Assembly: GCA_044450785.1 (NCBI GenBank)
Contig: JBIOJM010000082.1
Location: 1-31,465, forward strand
Length of the DNA stretch: 31,465 bases
DNA from: JBIOJM01 sp044450785
GTDB lineage: Bacteria; Planctomycetota; Planctomycetia; Isosphaerales; Isosphaeraceae
Direction of reading: 5' to 3'
Shown here: positions 8,077 through 18,570 of the stretch, piece after piece
How the letters are laid out: the number at the start of each line of letters is the position of its first letter
Numbering within the stretch: the stretch's first letter is position 1
Translations under genes and position numbers: made by a program
Notes under the pieces: model-generated
Database searches by the model: none
Told to the model about the DNA's origin: nothing
The model's input: only the letters and a program-made list of their open reading frames with translations

Positions 8077-9006
8077 ATGCGAGTCGCGGTTCACACCATG
8101 AGCGTCGGATTCTGCGCGCTGGGATGCGGGTTGATCCTGGGTTTGAAGGCGGGAGCCGGCGGGGCCGCGGTTCCGGACGATTCCGCGCCGTCCCAGGCGA
8201 AGAACCAGGCCGTCGCGGCGGAGCTCAAGAAGTTTCAGGGGACCTGGCAGCTCGTCTCCGCGGAAACGGACGGCAAAACGATGCCCGAAGAGCAAGTCAA
8301 GCAGATCCGGGTCATCATCGAGGGAGACCACCATACCGTCACGTTTGACGGCAAGGTCGTGGCCGAAAATGTGAAGTTCACGGTCGACCCGACGACCATG
8401 CCCAAGAGCACCGAGGATACGCTGGAGCAGGAACCTCACAAGGGGAAGAAGATTCGCGGCATCTACCTGCTCGAGGGGGACAAACTGACCTCGTGCGTCG
8501 GCGCGATCGACGCACCGCGACCGACCGAGTTCGCCTCCAAGCCCGGCAGCGGACAGTCCCTCCGCCGGTTCCAGCGCGTGAGTGACGCCGCGCTCGCCCA
8601 CGAAAAAGCGACCGCCAAGGAATACCAAGCCTTCGAGGGGTCCTGGCGGTTCGACTCGATCCAGGCTGGTGGAAACGACTTGCCAGCCGACTCGCTCAAG
8701 ACCTCTCGGTTGATCTGTAAGGGTCGCGACTTCACCGCCGTCAGCCCCGAGGGCACCGATCACGGCACGTTTTCAGTGGATGTGTCGAAATCCCCCAAGA
8801 CGATCGACGTCACTTTTACCGAGGGTGCGAACAAGGGTCAGACCCTCCGGGGCATCTACGTGCTGAAAGACGATACGTACAAAGTCTGTATGGCCGTACC
8901 CGGCAAGGATCGTCCCAAGGCATTCGAAACGAAGCCTGACAGCGGCCATGTCCTCGAAGTGCTCAAACGAGAAAAAAACCGAGCCACTCCAACCCCCACC
9001 CAATGA
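8077..9006 (+). CDS. Secreted two-repeat protein of the TIGR03067 family
   Basis: The 309-residue protein carries an N-terminal hydrophobic export signal (about 9-30, GFCALGCGLILGLKAGAG) and two copies of the same domain. Repeat one (about 50-168) has FQGTWQLVSAETDGK, then a VIIEGDHHTVTFDGK strand, GKKIRGIYLLEGDKL and RPTEFASKPGSG. Repeat two (about 183-299) has FEGSWRFDSIQAGGND, KGQTLRGIYVLKDDTYKVC and RPKAFETKPDSG. This is the pattern of TIGR03067, a lipocalin-like, planctomycete-enriched family of unknown function. ATG 8077 is chosen over an upstream ATG because AAAGAGG lies 5 bases before it and it places the signal peptide correctly. It is monocistronic as far as can be seen, with its own promoter and another promoter after it. 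Confidence 0.88.
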   Translation: MRVAVHTMSVGFCALGCGLILGLKAGAGGAAVPDDSAPSQAKNQAVAAELKKFQGTWQLVSAETDGKTMPEEQVKQIRVIIEGDHHTVTFDGKVVAENVKFTVDPTTMPKSTEDTLEQEPHKGKKIRGIYLLEGDKLTSCVGAIDAPRPTEFASKPGSGQSLRRFQRVSDAALAHEKATAKEYQAFEGSWRFDSIQAGGNDLPADSLKTSRLICKGRDFTAVSPEGTDHGTFSVDVSKSPKTIDVTFTEGANKGQTLRGIYVLKDDTYKVCMAVPGKDRPKAFETKPDSGHVLEVLKREKNRATPTPTQ

Positions 9007-9034
9007 AACCGCCATGCGTTCTCCGCGCGCCGGC

Positions 9035-9063
9035 TTGACCCGACCTCGGACCCCCCTCATAAT
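9035..9063 (+). promoter_or_regulatory. Good sigma-70-type promoter of the metal efflux locus
   Basis: TTGACC (9035-9040) and CATAAT (9058-9063) are separated by exactly 17 bases. This is the best -35/-10 match I noticed in the window. It would start transcription near 9070 and give a leader of about 94 bases before GTG 9164, driving the His-rich gene and probably the adaptor and pump behind it. Confidence 0.5.
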
Positions 9064-9163
9064 AAAAGCTGTGAAGGTCGAATCTGACGGCCGTTCTCCT
9101 CTGTCTTGTTTGACCACGGCCGGATCAACCGACCCTCTCCACCAGCGTAAATGAGGCGGAATC

Positions 9164-9706
9164 GTGGCATCGCGGTGGCAAGCGGATCGGCGCGGCGCAC
9201 GACTCCTGGGGATCGGCCTGCTGATTCTCAGTGTGGTCCACGTACCGCTTCCTCAAGCCGATTATCACAACATCCGCCACCACGATGCCCCGGGCGAGCT
9301 CTGCGCCTACCACGACCACCTCTTGCGCTGGCACCCCTCTGCCGACTTCGACGACGACGTCTCCCTGCTCCACTGGCACTGGTTCGTTCCGCTCGTGGAG
9401 CTGGGCGACTCACATGGACGTTCCAACGACGATCAGAATCGCCCCGGCTCCGGCCCCGCGATGCACGCACATATCGGAGACTGGTTGCAATCGGCCGACT
9501 GGCGGAATGAGCCGGTCATGCACCCCGACGGTCGCGGACGCCTTCTCAATCACCTGGCCCTCGGCCTGAGGGCGGCCTGCTCGACGACTCTGTCCGGTCA
9601 ACTCGTTCTCGATCCCGATCCCGGGCCCTTCTCCGCTTGCTTGATCGGACCGGTCGGTGGATTGCGCGCCGCGCGCACCGCACTCTTCCAGCGCTGGAAC
9701 TGCTGA
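9164..9706 (+). CDS. Secreted His-rich protein leading the efflux locus
   Basis: The 180-residue protein begins with a signal peptide (RRGARLLGIGLLILSVVHVPLPQA). The mature part has 13 histidines, most within its first 110 residues and clustered with acidic and aromatic residues: DYHNIRHHDAPGE, CAYHDHLLRWH, DDDVSLLHWHW, AMHAHIGDW. This composition suits a periplasmic metal-binding protein, as with small sensors or chaperones near Czc/Cnr/Cus pumps, but I recognise no named family. GTG at 9164 has GAGG 7 bases upstream. It is the first gene after a good promoter and lies 288 bases before the adaptor gene. That spacer contains only a 7-bp hairpin at 9917-9934 and no gene. Inferred role: binding or delivering the pump's metal, or sensing it. 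Confidence 0.65.
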   Translation: MASRWQADRRGARLLGIGLLILSVVHVPLPQADYHNIRHHDAPGELCAYHDHLLRWHPSADFDDDVSLLHWHWFVPLVELGDSHGRSNDDQNRPGSGPAMHAHIGDWLQSADWRNEPVMHPDGRGRLLNHLALGLRAACSTTLSGQLVLDPDPGPFSACLIGPVGGLRAARTALFQRWNC

Positions 9707-9994
9707 CGCGCCGCCATTCCGCCCACGCGCTGGCCATTCCCTCCCGGGAGCCGTCGGCGCGGCCACGTCGCACGTCAGGCGGGTCATGCGCGTTTTCGTC
9801 GTCCCCGTGGCGCGGGATCAGCCGACCGCCTCGATCCGTGATCGAGCCGCGTGTCCCATCAACACGGAACACGCGTCGTTCGTTCTGATCAAGCGGAATC
9901 AATCTTCAGCCGGCTCGATCCGACCGTTCGGATCCTCCGGTGTTCTCGTTCAGTACCGGCGCGCCGAGTGACGGCCGGGATGGGAGGCTTTCTC

Positions 9995-11808
<1,814 letters not shown>

Positions 11809-11821
11809 TCCGGAGACGGCC

Positions 11822-14800
11822 ATGCTCAACGCCATCATCGAGTCCTCGCTGAACAATCGCTTCTTCGTGCTGATGGCGACCCTTCTGGTCGCGGGGTTGG
11901 GTGTATACTCGGCGCTCCACTTGCCGATCGATGCCGTGCCTGACTTGACCAACGTTCAGGTCCAGGTGATTACGGAGGCACCGGCGCTCTCACCGCTGGA
12001 GGTCGATTCGCTCTTGTCGTTTCCGGTCTCGGGGGCAATGAGCGGGCTTCCCGACGTCGATCAGATCCGGTCGATCTCCAAGTTCGGCGTTTCGGTGGTG
12101 ACGGTCGTTTTCAAGGAAGGAACGGACATCTACCGGGCGCGGCAATTGGTGGGAGAGAGGCTGCCCCGCGCGGCCGCGGTGATTCCTTCAGGCTACGGCA
12201 CGCCGGTGCTCGGCCCGATCGCCACGGCCCTGGGCGAAGTGTTCCAGTTCCAGGTGAAGGCGACCAAGGAATCAGGGATCTCTCCCATGGAGCTGCGCAC
12301 GCTCCTCGACTGGTTCATCGCATACCAGTTGCGCCGCGTGGAGGGAGTGACCGAGATCAATGCCCACGGCGGCGAAATGAAGACCTACCAGGTCGAGCCT
12401 GATCCGGACAAGCTGGCGGTTTATCGGCTCTCGATGACCGATCTCTTCAAGGCGCTCGAGTCCAACAACGCCAACGTGGGCGGGGGATACCTCGTTCACG
12501 ACGGCGAAGCGCGGTACATCCGGGGCGTGAGCCAGGTACGGAACATCGAGGACATCGCCGCGATCGTCATCGACGAGCGCAACGGTGTCCCGGTCACCGT
12601 CCGGGACGTCGCCAAGACTTACCCTGCTCCCATGATCAGGGCCGGCCTGGCGACCCGCGACGGCCAGGGTGAGATCGTCACCGGGCTCGTGATGATGCTC
12701 ATCGGACAGAACGGACGTGAGGTCGTCAACCGTGTCAAAGCGGAGATCGAACAACTGAAAAAGAGTCTGCCGCCAGGAGTGACGATCGAGCCGCTCTATG
12801 ACCGTACCCACCTGATCGACCACACCTTGAGCACGGTGCTGCACAACCTCACGGCCGGCGGCATCATGGTCATGGTCGTGCTCCTGGCGCTCTTGGGAAA
12901 CTTGCGGGGCGGCCTGATCGTCGCCCTGGCGATCCCGCTGTCGATGTTGTTTGCCGCCAACGTGATGCTGGCGGCGGGAATATCCGCCAGTCTCATGAGC
13001 TTGGGCGCGATCGACTTCGGACTGATCGTCGACTCGAGCGTGATCATGATCGAGAACTGCGTGCGGCGGTTGGCTCATGAAGGTGGGACGCGGCCTAAGA
13101 TCGAGATCGTCCGCGACGCGGCCATCGAGGTCCGAAAACCCACGATGTTCGGCGAGCTGATCATCGCGATCGTCTACCTGCCGATCCTGGCGCTTCAAGG
13201 TACCGAAGGCAAGCTGTTCCGCCCGATGGCCCTCACCGTGATCTTCGCCCTGGCGGGCTCGCTCCTCTTGTCGCTGACCTTGATGCCGGTGCTCGCCGCC
13301 ATGGGCCTGAGCTCCCGGCCCAGGGAGAAGGAAATCTGGCTGCTCCGCGTGATCAAGCATCTCTACCAGCCAATGCTCGACGCCTTCGTCCGCCATCCGC
13401 TGGCCGCGGTGTTCCTGGCCTTGGCACTCCTGGGCGCCAGCGTGCCGATCGCCTTGAACTTGGGCGGCGACTTCATGCCGCGGCTCAACGAGGGCGACCT
13501 CTTGATCGAGGCGGAGCGAATCCCGTCCGCCTCGCTCGAAGGGGCCGTGGCCGTATCGACCCAGGTCGAGAAGCTCTTGAGGACGATCCCGGAGGTGCGC
13601 CTGGTCTACTGCAAGACCGGCCGCCCCGAGATTGCCAACGACGTGATGGGAGTACACCAGACCGACGTCTGGACCATGCTCAAACCCCAGTTCGAGTGGC
13701 GCCCGGGATTGACCCGCGACCTCTTGATCGACGAAATCGACAAGCTCCTGACCGAGCACGTTCCGGGCATGAAATTCCGTTTCAGCCAGCCGATCGAGAT
13801 GAGGGTCAATGAGCTGGTCCACGGCGTCAAGAGCGACGTGGCCGTCCTCATCTACGGTCCTGATCTCAAGGTCTTGCGCAAGCTGTCGCTGGAGATCGAA
13901 CGAGTGCTGCCCCACATCGACGGGGCGCGCGACATCAAGAACCCCACGGCGGGCCGTCTGCCGATGCTCCGGATCAAGGTCCGCCGCGATCAGTTGGCAC
14001 GCTACGGCATCAAGGCCTCCGACGTCCTCGACACCGTCGCCGCCCTGGGAGGGACGACAGTGGGCACCGTGTTCGAGGAAGACAAACGGCACCCCCTGCG
14101 CGTCCGGCTCCCCGTGTCCTGGCGCAACGATCCCGAGCGGATCCGCTCGATCCGCGTCGTCGATCCTCTAGGACGCCCCATCCCCCTCAAGGATCTCGCC
14201 GAAGTCGCGGAAGAGGAAGGGCCTAGCGAGGTCGAGCGCGAGAACGCGCAGCACCGCGCGGTCGTGGGGGTCAACGTCCGGGGCCGCGACATCGCCACCT
14301 TTGTCGCCGAAGCCCAGGCCGCAATCGACGCCCAGGTCAACCTCCCCCACCTATACCACCTACGCTGGGGCGGACAGTTCGAGCACCTCCAGACCGCCAT
14401 GAAGCGATTGATGATCGTCGTGCCGGTGGCACTGCTCCTGATCTTCTTGCTCCTCTACAGTTCGTTCCACTCGATGCGGCTTGCGTTCTTGATCTACACC
14501 GCCGTGCCGATGGCCGCGACCGGCGGCGTGTTCGCCCTGTCCCTGCGCGGCCTGCCGTTCTCCATCTCGGCCGGCGTCGGCTTCATCGCGCTCTTCGGCG
14601 TGGCCGTCTTGAACGGCCTCGTCTGGGTGAGCGCCGTCGAGCACCTGCGGCATGATGGAGTCGAGCCGCACGAGGCCGCGCGAGAGGCCGCCGTCGTCCG
14701 GCTGCGGCCGATCCTCATGACCGCCCTCGTCGCCGGCCTGGGCTTCATCCCCATGGCGATCGCCACCACGCCGGGCGCCGAGATTCAACGCCCCCTCGCC

Positions 14801-14905
14801 ACCGTCGTCATCGGCGGACTCATCACGTCCACCCTCCTGACCACGCTGGTCCTGCCCTCGGTTTACCCCTGGTTCACACACAAGGCCAAGCCGGTCGACT
14901 TGTAA
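11822..14905 (+). CDS. CzcA-type heavy-metal RND efflux pump
   Basis: The 1027-residue protein has full RND length and plan: TM1 (14-34), a large periplasmic loop, TM2-6 (about 340-500), a second loop, and TM8-12 (about 860-1020). TM4 carries GAIDFGLIVDSSVIMIEN with Asp398, Asp404 and Glu411. These match in spacing the Asp402/Asp408/Glu415 proton-relay set of CzcA. The DFG...D form marks the divalent-cation branch (Zn, Co, Cd, Ni); Cu/Ag CusA pumps have a different motif. The usual Gly-Ala after the second Asp is Ser-Ser here. The other landmarks, such as GVKSDVAVLIYGPD and GRPIPLKDLAEV, are normal. ATG 11822 has GGAG 6 bases upstream. The context (His-rich protein, CzcB-like adaptor) supports metal export. 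The exact metal cannot be read from the sequence. Confidence 0.92.
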   Translation: MLNAIIESSLNNRFFVLMATLLVAGLGVYSALHLPIDAVPDLTNVQVQVITEAPALSPLEVDSLLSFPVSGAMSGLPDVDQIRSISKFGVSVVTVVFKEGTDIYRARQLVGERLPRAAAVIPSGYGTPVLGPIATALGEVFQFQVKATKESGISPMELRTLLDWFIAYQLRRVEGVTEINAHGGEMKTYQVEPDPDKLAVYRLSMTDLFKALESNNANVGGGYLVHDGEARYIRGVSQVRNIEDIAAIVIDERNGVPVTVRDVAKTYPAPMIRAGLATRDGQGEIVTGLVMMLIGQNGREVVNRVKAEIEQLKKSLPPGVTIEPLYDRTHLIDHTLSTVLHNLTAGGIMVMVVLLALLGNLRGGLIVALAIPLSMLFAANVMLAAGISASLMSLGAIDFGLIVDSSVIMIENCVRRLAHEGGTRPKIEIVRDAAIEVRKPTMFGELIIAIVYLPILALQGTEGKLFRPMALTVIFALAGSLLLSLTLMPVLAAMGLSSRPREKEIWLLRVIKHLYQPMLDAFVRHPLAAVFLALALLGASVPIALNLGGDFMPRLNEGDLLIEAERIPSASLEGAVAVSTQVEKLLRTIPEVRLVYCKTGRPEIANDVMGVHQTDVWTMLKPQFEWRPGLTRDLLIDEIDKLLTEHVPGMKFRFSQPIEMRVNELVHGVKSDVAVLIYGPDLKVLRKLSLEIERVLPHIDGARDIKNPTAGRLPMLRIKVRRDQLARYGIKASDVLDTVAALGGTTVGTVFEEDKRHPLRVRLPVSWRNDPERIRSIRVVDPLGRPIPLKDLAEVAEEEGPSEVERENAQHRAVVGVNVRGRDIATFVAEAQAAIDAQVNLPHLYHLRWGGQFEHLQTAMKRLMIVVPVALLLIFLLLYSSFHSMRLAFLIYTAVPMAATGGVFALSLRGLPFSISAGVGFIALFGVAVLNGLVWVSAVEHLRHDGVEPHEAAREAAVVRLRPILMTALVAGLGFIPMAIATTPGAEIQRPLATVVIGGLITSTLLTTLVLPSVYPWFTHKAKPVDL

Positions 14906-15083
14906 ACAGCGAGCCACCGACTCAGGACGAATCCAGCGCCCTCCCGGCCCATCTCGGAGAATGTACTTCCCCGGGCGCGGTATTTGACGCATTCTATTGA
15001 ATGGAGTCCCGATCCTGACGACTGGTTTGGCAGCACACGTTCCCATGCCGAGCCGTGCCCTACCGTTTAACAGGAGCCATCTC

Positions 15084-15764
15084 ATGCCGGCCATCTGGCA
15101 AGCGCGCAGTGGAGGTGTCAGCAATCTGGTCATGGCCGGGGCACTGGCCCTTGGTCTGAGTGGTCTTCTCCCGCTACACGCCCAGGAGCCAGGCAGTGCC
15201 GCCAAGAGTTCTCCCCGGGCCCAAGATCAAACGACCCGTCTTTCCGCCCCCGAGCAAGATTCAGGCAGCTTGAGAGCACACTGGCGTGCTCAACAAATCG
15301 CCTCACGCAAGGCCGAGGCAGAGTATAACAACGCGAAGCTAACCCGCGAGATCGCCGAGATCGCCGTGCTTGAGTACGCGGAGGGCATCTTTTTCCAGGA
15401 TCTCGCCACGATCGATGGCGAGATCAAGCTGGCCAAGTCTGACCTGTCGCGTTCCGAGGATCGCCTCGACTGGGCTCGTAGGATGTTCGACAAGGGATTC
15501 ATCCCGATAGCCACGAAGAATTCGGAAGAGCTGAATTTCAAAAGAGCCGGGTTCTCGCTCGAGCAAGCCCAGTCCAAGAAAAGGGTATTGGTCGAGTTCA
15601 CCCAGCTCAAGACGATCAAAGAGCTCAAGAGCGAGATCGAAAAGGCTCGCTCGAACGAGCTGGCCAAGAAGACGGCCTGGGAGCGGGAGAAGGCCAAGGA
15701 GGCCGAGCTCGAACGCCAAGTCGGCCAGTCGCAAGCGATCAAAGCGAAGCCCGAATCGCGGTGA
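15084..15764 (+). CDS. Secreted coiled-coil protein homologous to the sensor domain of the fused sigma factor
   Basis: The 226-residue protein has a signal peptide (SNLVMAGALALGLSGLLPLHAQ) and then an almost wholly helical, charged coiled-coil of about 150 residues. It shares stretches in the same order with the coiled-coil of the ECF fusion at 500-2260: LTRE...AV-EY--GI, L--I-G-IK-A, FT---TIK-LKS, KA-S-ELAKK--WE-E and KE--LERQ. It lacks sigma domains, a transmembrane anchor and the two lipoyl halves. An 11-residue insert (around MFDKGFIPIATKN) sits at the tip of the hairpin, where adaptors contact an outer-membrane channel. ATG 15084 has AGGAG 7 bases upstream and gives a proper signal peptide; TTG 14997 is less likely. 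It follows the RND pump by 178 bases. Inferred role: soluble periplasmic partner or competitor of the sensor; function unproven. Confidence 0.75.
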   Translation: MPAIWQARSGGVSNLVMAGALALGLSGLLPLHAQEPGSAAKSSPRAQDQTTRLSAPEQDSGSLRAHWRAQQIASRKAEAEYNNAKLTREIAEIAVLEYAEGIFFQDLATIDGEIKLAKSDLSRSEDRLDWARRMFDKGFIPIATKNSEELNFKRAGFSLEQAQSKKRVLVEFTQLKTIKELKSEIEKARSNELAKKTAWEREKAKEAELERQVGQSQAIKAKPESR

Positions 15765-15835
15765 AAAGGCCCTCATCGCGGTCCGTGGGGAGGGTCGTTT
15801 TCGTCGGGGACGCGAGTTCTCGCCGCTACACTCGG

Positions 15836-16450
15836 CTACCGGGGCTCCTTCGGCCCATTGGGGTTCGCCTGAACTTCCTGGGAAGGCTCGCGCAGCGGGA
15901 GGATCTCCCGCACCACGCAACGGAAACCGGGGATGACGTCCTCACCCGAGAGCTCCTCATCTTCACGTAAGTCGCTGATCGAGCCGTCGCCGCGGTGCAC
16001 CCTCACCTTGCGGGAGTTGGGGTTGATCACCCAGACCAAGGGCACGCCGGCTTTTTGGTAGTCTTCCAGCTTCTCGTCCAGCGCGTAAGTCGTGTCGTTG
16101 GGCGAGACGACCTCGACCGCCAGGTCCGGAGCGATCTTGGCCCAACCCTTGGGCAGCACCCCGCCGGGGAAGCGCCCGTACCGGACGAACGAGACATCAG
16201 GCCTGCGGACGAGGCCCGGATCGTGGGGGAAGCATTGGTAACCGTTGTCGGCGGGCAAGGCCCATCCGATTCCATGATCCTGGCAAAACCGATCAAGCCA
16301 CGAGTGTAACCGACCTGCCACCCAACAGGATTCGATACCCATCTCTCGCTCCACCAGTTGACCATGGACCAGTTCATAGTTCTTGCTGTCGGGCATGGCC
16401 AGCAAGTCTTCGGGCGTATATTGGGTCTTGGTCGCGACCGCCGTGCTCAT
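15836..16450 (-). CDS. Uma2-family (DUF820) putative endonuclease
   Basis: The 204-residue protein matches Uma2: an N-terminal YTPEDLLAMPDSKNYELVHGQLVE helix-strand unit, then RRPDVSFV with Asp85, DLAVEVVSPND with Glu113, and LEDYQKAGVPLVWVINP containing the Lys127-Tyr131 region. These are the conserved acidic and basic residues of its PD-(D/E)XK-like fold. The family is greatly expanded in planctomycetes and cyanobacteria, and its cellular role is uncertain. ATG 16450 is chosen because GGAG lies 7 bases upstream and the family starts there. The frame extends further upstream only by overlapping the amidase gene. Its 3' end converges with the coiled-coil gene, 71 bases away. It is probably a stand-alone gene. 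Confidence 0.88.
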   Translation of the reverse strand: MSTAVATKTQYTPEDLLAMPDSKNYELVHGQLVEREMGIESCWVAGRLHSWLDRFCQDHGIGWALPADNGYQCFPHDPGLVRRPDVSFVRYGRFPGGVLPKGWAKIAPDLAVEVVSPNDTTYALDEKLEDYQKAGVPLVWVINPNSRKVRVHRGDGSISDLREDEELSGEDVIPGFRCVVREILPLREPSQEVQANPNGPKEPR

Positions 16451-16587
16451 GGCCAGGCTCCGATCGATGGAGTTGGAGATACCTCGACTTTCGGAATTGT
16501 ACCACTGATCCGGTTCAGCCGGGAGGTGATCCGGCGAAATCGATGCGGATGGGAGCCCCCCGCGCAGCGCGGAAACGGCAGGCCAGA

Positions 16588-18012
16588 CTACTTCCCGCGC
16601 TCCACGATCGGCGGCTTTCGAGAATGCCATGTGGTGGCCGCCTCGTAGGCGGCGCCGGCGCGGAACAGCGTGGCCTCGTCGAACGGCCGCCCTACAAGCT
16701 GGAGGCCGATCGGCAACCCGCCGCGGGTAAACCCGCACGGCACCGAGAGCGCCGGCTGCCCGGTCAGGTTGAAGGGGAGCGTCAGGTCGAGGAAGGCCCG
16801 GACCAACGGGATGTCCTGGCCGTTGAGCTTGGCGGTTGTCGCTCCGATCACGGGAGCGGCGATCGGGCTGGTCGGGGTCACCAGCACGTCGAACGACCGC
16901 CATACTGACCGATAGGCCGCGATGATGTTGCGACGCGCCTGCTGGGCGCCCAGGTACTGGCTCGCCGTCAGGAAGAGACCGGATTGCAGCAGCGGACGGA
17001 CCTCGTCCGACAGCTCGGCGGCCCGTGTGCGGATCAGCTCCTCGTGAGCGGCCGCCGCTTCGCTGAAGATGATGGCGCGGTGTGCGCCGATGACCGGCTC
17101 GAGCGGTGGAAACCGGACGTCGACCAGCGTTGCGCCCGCCTGCTTCAGGACGCCGAGGGCATCTTGCACCGCCGCTCCCACCTCGGGCTCCATCATCGAC
17201 AGGAACTGGTCGTGCGGCACGCCGATCCGTATCCCTTTCAAGCCCCCATCGAGCGCCCCCAGATAGTCAGGCACGGCGCCTCGACGGCTGGTCGGGTCCT
17301 TGGGGTCGTATCCGGCCATGACCTGCAACAGGGCGGCCGCATCGCCTACGGTGCGCGACATCGGCCCGACGGTGTCCATCGACCAGGAGAGCGGAATCCC
17401 GCCATATCGGCTGACGCGGCCGTAGGTGACCTTCACGCCGACGACCCCGCAGAGCGCGGCCGGCTGTCGGTTCGAGCCGCCGGTGTCGCCGCCCACGGCC
17501 GCGAGCACCATGCCCGTGGCCAGCGCCGCCGCGTTGCCGCCGCTGCTCCCGCCCGGAATTCGGGTCGTATCCCACGGGTTGCGGCAATCGCCGTAATGCG
17601 GATTCCGGCTGGTGAAGCCGTAGGCCATCTCGTGCATCATCGATTTACCGACCAGCACGCAGCCGGCCGCCGTGAGCCGGGCCACGGCCGTGGCGTCCTC
17701 ACTCGGCACAAAACCGGCGAGCACCTTCGTGCCGCCCGTCGTCTGGACCCCCTTGGTCCAGAAGCTGTCCTTGACCGCGAGTGGAACACCCGCCAGTGGT
17801 AAGTCATTCCCCTGCCCCGCGGCAATCTTTCGGTCAACCGCCGCCGCCGCCGCGAGGGCAAGGTCACGAGTCACCGTGATGAAGGCGCGGAGCGTGCCGT
17901 TGAGCTGCTCGATGCGTTCCAGGGCCGCCTGCGCCACCGCGACGGCGGTCAGCTCCCGCCGACGCACCGATTCGGCAATCTTGCGGGCCGTCTGCGTCGT
18001 CAAGTCGATCAT
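16588..18012 (-). CDS. Amidase-signature family hydrolase
   Basis: The 474-residue protein has the complete amidase-signature triad: Lys81 (LAVKDSF), the cis-Ser156 in IPGGSSGGNAAA, and nucleophile Ser180 in GGDTGGSNRQPAA. The 75- and 24-residue spacings are those of GatA. The C-terminus (PCGFTRGGLPIGLQLVGRPFDEATL) is also typical. It cleaves an amide bond of an unknown substrate. ATG 18012 overlaps the stop of the upstream small-subunit gene (ATGA), and GGAGG lies 10 bases before it, so the two are co-translated. The pairing resembles AtzE/AtzG (1-carboxybiuret hydrolase) or GatA/GatC. A true GatCAB is less likely because no gatB is present. NRQPAA in place of IRxPAA near the nucleophile is a small deviation. 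Confidence 0.85.
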   Translation of the reverse strand: MIDLTTQTARKIAESVRRRELTAVAVAQAALERIEQLNGTLRAFITVTRDLALAAAAAVDRKIAAGQGNDLPLAGVPLAVKDSFWTKGVQTTGGTKVLAGFVPSEDATAVARLTAAGCVLVGKSMMHEMAYGFTSRNPHYGDCRNPWDTTRIPGGSSGGNAAALATGMVLAAVGGDTGGSNRQPAALCGVVGVKVTYGRVSRYGGIPLSWSMDTVGPMSRTVGDAAALLQVMAGYDPKDPTSRRGAVPDYLGALDGGLKGIRIGVPHDQFLSMMEPEVGAAVQDALGVLKQAGATLVDVRFPPLEPVIGAHRAIIFSEAAAAHEELIRTRAAELSDEVRPLLQSGLFLTASQYLGAQQARRNIIAAYRSVWRSFDVLVTPTSPIAAPVIGATTAKLNGQDIPLVRAFLDLTLPFNLTGQPALSVPCGFTRGGLPIGLQLVGRPFDEATLFRAGAAYEAATTWHSRKPPIVERGK

Positions 18013-18218
18013 GCCGGCCAGTCCTCCACCGAGACCCCCGTCTCAGGCTCTGCTGATGCCCGGTCGCGCGACGTGATCAGGCCGATCTCATCGAGCAGTG
18101 AGTTGAGCAAAGTCTGGAGGGCATCCACCTCCGCCGGCGCCAGTGAGATCCTCACCTGCTCGCTCGCCACGCGCCGGATGGTTTCCGCGTCGAGTGCCGG
18201 ATTGGGAGCGTCGGGCAT
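18009..18218 (-). CDS. GatC/AtzG-like small subunit of the amidase
   Basis: This 69-residue protein starts at ATG 18218, with a purine-rich GAGGATGGG upstream, and ends in a 4-base overlap with the amidase. Its central part (ETIRRVASEQVRISLAPAEVDALQTLLNSLLDEIGLI) shows the two-helix pattern of GatC and of the GatC-like subunits (AtzG, DUF4089) that wrap around amidase-signature enzymes. The C-terminal tail is acidic (EPETGVSVEDWPA). Sequence identity is too low to choose between the subtypes, but size, gene order and overlap agree. Inferred role: stabilising subunit of the amidase. Confidence 0.65.
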   Translation of the reverse strand: MPDAPNPALDAETIRRVASEQVRISLAPAEVDALQTLLNSLLDEIGLITSRDRASAEPETGVSVEDWPA

Positions 18219-18570
18219 GTTTTCCCATCCTCGTTTTTCGCGGAAGCAGGCCAGCGGCTCCCTCGACGCGGACCAGGGCGAATCGTTGAAGTCCGACGGC
18301 ACAATAAAATAACCAACGACTCGACAGCGAGCTAGAAGCCAGCGGAAAAGAATGGGATATCTTGCAACACGTGTTTGGTGAGCCTCGCGCCGCGGAGCGC
18401 CGCTTTCGTTTGCGTCGAAGGACTGCCGGGCGATATGCTTGCATGCGACCCCGAGAGAATCCAAGGGCGGCTGTCGGGTCGGCGGTCGGGATGTTGATGA
18501 AGTCAGGGGAGAGGGCGAGTACGCCCGGCGAGGTCCGCCGCGGGCTCATCCAATCCGGGGGTTGTGCGAC
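18219..18570. other. Divergent intergenic region
   Basis: These 352 bases lie between the amidase operon (-) and the decayed sigma gene (+). The frames here are short and not protein-like. An A/T-richer patch at about 18300-18360 (ACAATAAAATAACC) may hold the amidase promoter, but I cannot point to a convincing -35/-10 pair. Confidence 0.35.

Noticed and set aside
12272..14092. Minus-strand frame of 606 codons inside the CzcA-type pump gene
   Set aside because: Composition is Asp/Gln/His/Arg-rich without any motif, typical of the antisense of a high-GC gene. The plus-strand protein is a complete RND pump.
15836..16903. Extended form of the Uma2 protein (355 residues)
   Set aside because: The first 151 residues overlap the amidase gene and match nothing; family similarity and a ribosome site support the start at 16450.
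16588..18218. GatCAB tRNA amidotransferase genes gatA and gatC
   Set aside because: No gatB is present and the small subunit is only weakly GatC-like, so the pair is described as amidase plus GatC/AtzG-like subunit.
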